Part shown: in pieces, positions 59,649-64,000 of the stretch
Numbering within the stretch: the first letter of the stretch is position 1
Layout: each line of letters starts with the position of its first letter
NCBI RefSeq assembly: GCF_034479515.1
Contig: NZ_CP140152.1
Span: forward strand, 1,364,001 to 1,428,000
DNA length: 64,000 nt
Reading direction: 5' to 3'
Origin: Duganella zoogloeoides
GTDB lineage: Bacteria > Pseudomonadota > Gammaproteobacteria > Burkholderiales > Burkholderiaceae_D
Program-made: the position numbers and the translations under genes
Notes under the pieces: generated by a model
What the model was told of the DNA's origin: nothing
The model's input: the letters and a program-made list of their open reading frames with translations, nothing else
The model's database searches: none

Positions 59649-60912
59649 TGCATTGATAAGCTGCGCGATGAACGGCGTGCAGCCTGAATCCGTAGAAATC
59701 CTGATCGTCGGCGCCGGCCCGGCCGGTTCCGTCGCCGCCGCGCTGTTGCGCCAGCAGGGCCGCCAGGTGCTGGTGATCGAGCGCGAAGAGTTCCCGCGCT
59801 TTTCGATCGGCGAAAGCCTGCTCCCGCAAAGCATGGAGTACCTCGAGCAGGCCGGCATGCTGCAAGCGGTGGTGGAGGCGGGCTTCCAGTTCAAGAACGG
59901 CGCCGCCTTCATGCGCGACGGCTGCTACACCGACTTCGATTTCCGCGACAAGCATTCCAAAGGGTGGGGCACCACGTACCAGGTGCAGCGCGCCCACTTC
60001 GACCATATCCTGGCGAAAGAGGCCGAGCGCTTTGGCGCCGAGGTGCGCTACCGCCACGAGGTGCTCGACATCGTGCTGGGGCAGGATGGCGCACCGGCGC
60101 TGGTCACCGTCAAAAAGCCGGACGGCGCTCAGTACCAAGTGCACGCTGGCTTCATCCTCGACGCCAGCGGTTTCGGGCGCATCCTGCCACGCCTGCTCAA
60201 GCTCGAAATGCCATCGAATTTTCCGGTGCGCGGCGCCATCTTCACCCACGTGGAAGACGGCATCCGGGGCGCCCACTTCGACCGCAACAAGATCCGCGTG
60301 ACGGTTCACCCCAGGCATTGCAACGTGTGGTTCTGGACTATCCCGTTTGCCGGCGGGCGATGCTCGCAGGGCGTGGTGGCCGAAACCAGCTTCCTCGAAC
60401 AGTACCAGGGCACGCCCACCGCGCGGCTGCAGGCGATCATCGCGGAAGAACCGTCGCTGCATGCGCTGCTGGCCCACGCCGTGTGGGATACGCCGGCGCG
60501 CCAGATCACCGGCTATTCGGCCAACGTCGATAAGCTGTGGGGCGAGGGTTACGCCCTGCTCGGCAATGCCGGCGAGTTCCTCGATCCGGTCTTCTCGTCG
60601 GGCGTCACCATCGCCTTCAAGTCGGCCAGCCTGGCGGCAGCCGCCTTGCAGCGCCAGTTCGCCGGTGAAACCGTGGACTGGCAGGCCGATTACGGCGCGC
60701 CGCTGCGCAAGGGTGTCGATACCTTCCGCGCCTTTGTCGAATCGTGGTACGCGGGCGGCTTCCAGACCATCATCTTCCACCAGGAGCAGCGCCCGGAAAT
60801 CAAGCGCATGATCGCGTCGATCCTGGCCGGTTACGCGTGGGACCTGACCAACCCCTACGTGAAAGAGACGCCGCGCCGGCTGGCGGCGCTGGAGGCGGTA
60901 TGCGCGGGTTGA
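59641..60912 (+). CDS. FAD-dependent oxidoreductase with halogenase-type motifs
   Basis: A 423-residue flavoprotein. The FAD-binding GxGxxG is at 24-29 (ILIVGAGPAGS), and a second FAD site is in EGYALLGNAGEFLDPVFSSG. The flavin-halogenase motif WxWxIP is present as WFWTIP (230-235), and a Lys (K85 in GFQFKNGAAF) falls where halogenases keep their catalytic lysine. It could halogenate the aryl ring, as in brominated xanthomonadins or chlorinated flexirubins, or it could be a hydroxylase or reductase with the same fold. Overlaps the exporter by 8 bp. Confidence 0.82.
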   Translation: MSDALISCAMNGVQPESVEILIVGAGPAGSVAAALLRQQGRQVLVIEREEFPRFSIGESLLPQSMEYLEQAGMLQAVVEAGFQFKNGAAFMRDGCYTDFDFRDKHSKGWGTTYQVQRAHFDHILAKEAERFGAEVRYRHEVLDIVLGQDGAPALVTVKKPDGAQYQVHAGFILDASGFGRILPRLLKLEMPSNFPVRGAIFTHVEDGIRGAHFDRNKIRVTVHPRHCNVWFWTIPFAGGRCSQGVVAETSFLEQYQGTPTARLQAIIAEEPSLHALLAHAVWDTPARQITGYSANVDKLWGEGYALLGNAGEFLDPVFSSGVTIAFKSASLAAAALQRQFAGETVDWQADYGAPLRKGVDTFRAFVESWYAGGFQTIIFHQEQRPEIKRMIASILAGYAWDLTNPYVKETPRRLAALEAVCAG

Positions 60913-61451
60913 TGCACAAAGCCGCAGCGTTGCTGGCGGCACTGGTATTGGCTGGCTGCGCCACCACCGCGCCGCCGCCGCAGGCCCGCCTGGGATTGAA
61001 GCTGCCGCCCGCCGCGCTGGGCGCGTCGATCAGCGTGCAGCAGCACTTGAAAGTCGAACGGGCCGGCCGTACCGACGACATGGACGTGGCACTGCAAGTG
61101 GAGCCGGACGCGATCGACGTGGTCGGCCTGGCCATGGGCCAGCGCGTGCTCACCCTGCATTACGACGGCAAGGAACTGACGTCGTGGCGCCATATCATGC
61201 TGCCGTCGCAGGTCAAGGCCGAGGATGTGCTGGAAGACATGCAACTGACGTTGTGGCCGGCCGAGGCGGTGGCGGCCGCGCTGCCGGCCGGCTGGCGTAT
61301 TGCCGAGCAGGGCGTCACCCGCACGCTGTATCTCGATGACGAAGCTATCATGAAAATAGTCTACAGCGGTCAGCCACGCTGGAGTGGCACGGTGGTCTTG
61401 GAAAACCTGCGATATCACTATAAGCTCACCATTCAGTTTGCCGCCGATTGA
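60900..61451 (+). CDS. DUF3261-type lipoprotein
   Basis: A 183-residue lipoprotein with lipobox LAGC (KAAALLAALVLAGCATT). The fold is predicted to be beta-rich and LolB-like (TLHYDGKELTSWRHIMLP). DUF3261 lipoproteins occur in aryl-polyene clusters and may take the lipid from the LolA-like carrier at the outer membrane. ATG 60900 has GGAGG close upstream; ATG 60912, which overlaps the previous stop by 1 base, is the alternative. A single-base overlap or 13-bp overlap links it to the flavoprotein gene. Confidence 0.82.
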   Translation: MRGLMHKAAALLAALVLAGCATTAPPPQARLGLKLPPAALGASISVQQHLKVERAGRTDDMDVALQVEPDAIDVVGLAMGQRVLTLHYDGKELTSWRHIMLPSQVKAEDVLEDMQLTLWPAEAVAAALPAGWRIAEQGVTRTLYLDDEAIMKIVYSGQPRWSGTVVLENLRYHYKLTIQFAAD

Positions 61452-61460
61452 TTGAAACAC

Positions 61461-62654
61461 ATGTCGAATTACTACCTTAACGCCTGCGGCATCGTTTGCG
61501 CACTGGGCGCCGGCCACGCGCAGGTGGGGGCGCGCCTGTTCGCGGGCGAACCGGGCGTGGCGCCCACCCGCGCCTGGACGCTCGACCGCGAGCTGCCGCT
61601 GGGCCGGGTGCTGACCGAACTGCCGTCGATGGGCCACCTGCCGCCGGCCCTGCAAAGCCGAAACAATGCGCTGGTGCTGGCCGCGCTGGCGCAAATCCGT
61701 CCGGCAGTCGATGCGGCCATCGCGCGCCACGGCGCCGACCGCGTGGGCGTGGTGATCGGCACCAGCACCTCGGGCATCGGCGAGACCGAGCACGCGATCC
61801 GCACCTATGCCATCGAGGGCGCGCTGCCCGCCGACTTCCAGTACGACCGCCAGGAAATGGGTTCGCCGGCCGTCATGCTGGCGCACGAACTGGGCGTGGC
61901 CGGACCGGCGTATGCGCATTCGAGCGCCTGTTCGTCCAGCGCCAAGGCCATGGCCAGCGCCGCGCGCCTGATCAAGATGGGCTTGTGCGACGCCGTGGTG
62001 ACCGGCGGCGCCGACTCGCTGTGCACGTTTACGGTGGCCGGTTTCGCGTCGCTCGAATCGGTGAGCGCGGCGCCGTGCAACCCGATGAGCGCCAACCGCC
62101 ACGGCATCAATATCGGCGAGGGGGCGGCGCTGTTCCTGATGACTGCCGAGGCAGACGACGACACTTCGGTTGCCCTGATGGGCTGGGGCGAATCGTCCGA
62201 CGGCCATCATATGTCCGCACCCGATCCGACCGGCGCCGGCGCCGCGCTGGCGATGACGCAGGCCTTGCAGCGTGCCGGCATTGCCGCCAGCGAGATCGAT
62301 TACATCAATATGCATGGCACGGCCACGCCGCAGAACGACGCCATGGAGTCGCGCGTGATCGCTGCGCTGTTCGGCACCGAGGTGCCGGTCAGTTCGACCA
62401 AACCGTTCACCGGCCACACGCTGGGCGCGGCGGCCGCCATCGAAGCGGCGCTATGCTGGCTGGTGATGCAGGACGATAACCAGCAAGGCCGTTTGCCGCC
62501 GCACCTGTGGGACGGCGTGCCCGATCCCGAGCTGCCGCGCCTGAACCTGGTGGCGCCCGGCGCGGCGCTGGGCCGGCCGCTGCGGCGGGTGCTGAGCAGC
62601 TCCTTCGCCTTTGGCGGCTCCAACGCGGCGCTGCTGCTGGGGCGCGTGTCATGA
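61461..62654 (+). CDS. beta-ketoacyl-ACP synthase, full length (ApeO-like)
   Basis: A 397-residue type II ketosynthase with the complete catalytic triad: Cys157 in SSACSSSAKAM, His about 285 in MHGTATPQND and His about 319 in PFTGHTLGAA. Carries out decarboxylative condensation of malonyl-ACP with the growing polyene. It is the likely partner of the half-length chain-length factor encoded at the cluster start. ATG 61461 lies 9 bases after the previous stop, and overlap with the next gene is 4 bp. Confidence 0.93.
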   Translation: MSNYYLNACGIVCALGAGHAQVGARLFAGEPGVAPTRAWTLDRELPLGRVLTELPSMGHLPPALQSRNNALVLAALAQIRPAVDAAIARHGADRVGVVIGTSTSGIGETEHAIRTYAIEGALPADFQYDRQEMGSPAVMLAHELGVAGPAYAHSSACSSSAKAMASAARLIKMGLCDAVVTGGADSLCTFTVAGFASLESVSAAPCNPMSANRHGINIGEGAALFLMTAEADDDTSVALMGWGESSDGHHMSAPDPTGAGAALAMTQALQRAGIAASEIDYINMHGTATPQNDAMESRVIAALFGTEVPVSSTKPFTGHTLGAAAAIEAALCWLVMQDDNQQGRLPPHLWDGVPDPELPRLNLVAPGAALGRPLRRVLSSSFAFGGSNAALLLGRVS

Positions 62655-63139
62655 TGCTGCCACCGCTGCCACCGCTGCCACCGGTTCGCGACCTGCTGCC
62701 GCACTCGGGCGCCATGGTGCTGCTCGACCGCGTGGTGAGCGCGGACGACGACAACCTGTGCGCCGAGGTGCGCATCCACGCCGGCAGCATGCTGGCCACC
62801 GGCGACGGCGTGGGCGCCTGGGCGGGCATCGAATACATGGCGCAGGCGATTGCCGCGCACGCGGGCTGGAAAGCGCTGCGGCGCGACGAGGCGGTGAAGG
62901 TCGGCTTCCTGCTTGGTTCGCGCAAATACCAGGCCGCCGTGCCGTATTTTGTACCGGGCAGCGTGCTGCGCGTGCATGTGCACCGCGTGCTGCAAGGCGA
63001 AAACGGGCTGGGCGCGTTTGACTGCAGGATCGATGCAGCCGATGCCGGTCGAGGTGCGCCGGCCCTGGCCACCGCCACGGTGACGGTGTTCCAGCCCGAT
63101 AATGTCAATCAATTTCTCGAAGATGGAAAAGCAGGATGA
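62651..63139 (+). CDS. hotdog 3-hydroxyacyl-ACP dehydratase (ApeP-like)
   Basis: A 162-residue protein with LLPHSGAMVLLDRVV near the start and WAGIEYMAQAIAAHAGW, the usual FabA/FabZ-like pattern of aryl-polyene dehydratases. The His in PHSGAM aligns with the active-site His region. Probably forms a pair with the dehydratase domain fused to the ligase, as ApeI and ApeP do elsewhere. Start at ATG 62651 (tandem ATGs) overlapping the ketosynthase stop. Confidence 0.87.
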   Translation: MMLPPLPPLPPVRDLLPHSGAMVLLDRVVSADDDNLCAEVRIHAGSMLATGDGVGAWAGIEYMAQAIAAHAGWKALRRDEAVKVGFLLGSRKYQAAVPYFVPGSVLRVHVHRVLQGENGLGAFDCRIDAADAGRGAPALATATVTVFQPDNVNQFLEDGKAG

Positions 63140-63873
63140 ATCAGAATAAGTCCATGAGCGTGCTGGTCACGGGTTCGTCGCGCGGCATTGGCAAGGCGAT
63201 CGCGCTGCGCCTGGCGCGCGACGGTTACGACGTGGTGCTCCATTGCCGCAGCCAGCGGGCCGAAGCCGACGCCGTGGCCGCCGACATCGCGGCCATGGGC
63301 CGCGCCGCCCGCGTGCTGCAGTTCGATATCGGCAACCGCGCCGCCACCGCCGCTGCGCTCGAAGCCGATATCGCGGAACACGGCTGCTACTACGGCGTGG
63401 TGTGCAACGCCGGCGTGGCCCGTGACAATGCGTTCCCCGCCATGTCGGGCGAGGACTGGGACATCGTCCTGCAAACCAATCTCGATGGCTTCTACAACGT
63501 GCTCAATCCCTTGGTCATGCCGCTGGTCCAGCGCCGCAAACCGGGGCGCATCGTCACCCTCGCGTCGGTGTCGGGACTTGTCGGTAACCGCGGACAGGTC
63601 AATTACAGCGCCGCCAAGGCCGGCATCATCGGCGCCACCAAGGCGCTGGCGCTGGAGCTGGCCAAGCGCGCCATCACCGTCAACTGCGTGGCGCCTGGGC
63701 TGATCGAGACCGACATGATCGGCGATGTGCCGCTGGACGAAGCGCTCAAGATGATTCCCGCGCGCCGCGTGGGCAAGCCGGAAGAGGTGGCTGCCGCCGT
63801 CAGTTTCCTGATCGGCGAGGAAGCGGGCTACATCACCCGCCAGGTCATCTCCGTCAACGGCGGCCTGGCATGA
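63136..63873 (+). CDS. 3-oxoacyl-ACP reductase, FabG/ApeQ-like
   Basis: A 245-residue short-chain dehydrogenase: NADPH motif TGSSRGIG, NAG at about 92-94, catalytic Ser in ASVSGLVG, and Tyr-Lys in YSAAKAG, ending VISVNGGLA. Reduces the 3-keto group in each polyene cycle. Overlaps both neighbours by 4 bp, in line with a single translated array. Confidence 0.95.
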   Translation: MNQNKSMSVLVTGSSRGIGKAIALRLARDGYDVVLHCRSQRAEADAVAADIAAMGRAARVLQFDIGNRAATAAALEADIAEHGCYYGVVCNAGVARDNAFPAMSGEDWDIVLQTNLDGFYNVLNPLVMPLVQRRKPGRIVTLASVSGLVGNRGQVNYSAAKAGIIGATKALALELAKRAITVNCVAPGLIETDMIGDVPLDEALKMIPARRVGKPEEVAAAVSFLIGEEAGYITRQVISVNGGLA

Positions 63874-64000
63874 GCCGCCGCGTCGCTGTCACCGGCATGG
63901 CCGGCATCAGCCCGATCGGCAACGACTGGGCCACTATCCGCGCGCGCCTGGGCGAGTACCGCAACGCCGTGGTGCGCATGGCCGACTGGGAGGACTACGA
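63870..64000 (+). CDS. beta-ketoacyl-ACP synthase, N-terminus only (window edge)
   Basis: The ATG at 63870 overlaps the FabG stop by 4 bp and opens MSRRVAVTGMAGISPIGNDW, the start of a FabF-like ketosynthase (VAVTGMAGISPIG). Only 43 codons are visible. Likely the ApeR-type second full ketosynthase of the cluster. The rest lies outside the window. Confidence 0.85.
   Translation, partial: MSRRVAVTGMAGISPIGNDWATIRARLGEYRNAVVRMADWEDY

Overview
The window is about 64 kb of high-GC DNA from a Gram-negative bacterium. Gene content and order point to a betaproteobacterium of the Oxalobacteraceae type (Massilia/Duganella/Janthinobacterium-like). The signs are a PhoH - peroxiredoxin - Mth938-domain - AlaA aminotransferase - homoserine dehydrogenase block, Burkholderiales-type porin and Bug binding proteins, a PEP-CTERM remnant and an aryl-polyene cluster. 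This assignment is inferred from gene content, not from a marker gene. No rRNA, tRNA, CRISPR array, phage or insertion sequence was found.

Layout. (1) 1-4839: signalling enzymes. A cut-off metallo-beta-lactamase-fold hydrolase is divergent from a GAF-HD-GYP protein, whose stop codon overlaps the start of a CHASE2 class III adenylate/guanylate cyclase. (2) 4955-16786: a two-partner secretion locus with a TpsB transporter, a 3,159-residue TpsA adhesin carrying 13 exact-register 249-bp repeats, and a secreted FecR-domain protein. (3) 16794-20632: copper homeostasis (CopA ATPase, CueR, a GST, CopZ). A CueR-type promoter is embedded in a terminator-like hairpin. (4) 20708-26802: a HicB-like orphan, a broken PEP-CTERM gene, an AT-rich gap, then a TonB-dependent receptor with an exported S9 peptidase. 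(5) 26884-33374: housekeeping block (PIN-PhoH, Bcp, Mth938-domain protein, AlaA, Hom, a phosphatase-like protein). (6) 33613-35337: a lower-GC exported serine protease and a BON-domain protein. (7) 35564-39453: a QseE-QseG-QseF (GlrK-YfhG-GlrR) system and an RraB-like protein. (8) 39469-48149: a TctDE-like two-component system divergent from a porin, a Bug binding protein and a ferric-type ABC importer. (9) 48447-64000 (runs off the end): at least 18 tightly overlapping genes of an aryl-polyene type II polyketide cluster.

How the parts work together. In region 9, an aromatic amino acid ammonia-lyase could supply an arylacrylic starter. The AMP ligase would load it onto one of two ACPs. Ketosynthases with a chain-length factor, a ketoreductase and dehydratases would build the polyene, and acyltransferases, a glycosyltransferase, an MMPL exporter, a LolA-like carrier and a lipoprotein would attach it to lipid and move it to the outer membrane. 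A flavoprotein with a halogenase-type WxWxIP motif may decorate it. In regions 1-2 the nucleotide-signalling enzymes lie directly upstream of the adhesin operon and may control surface attachment.

The most unusual points are the CueR promoter/hairpin arrangement at copA, the 13-copy repeat array with a single penultimate cysteine in TpsA, the ligase-dehydratase fusion and halogenase-like flavoprotein in the polyene cluster, the orphan Bug protein paired with a ferric ABC importer, and several small repeats in intergenic DNA.
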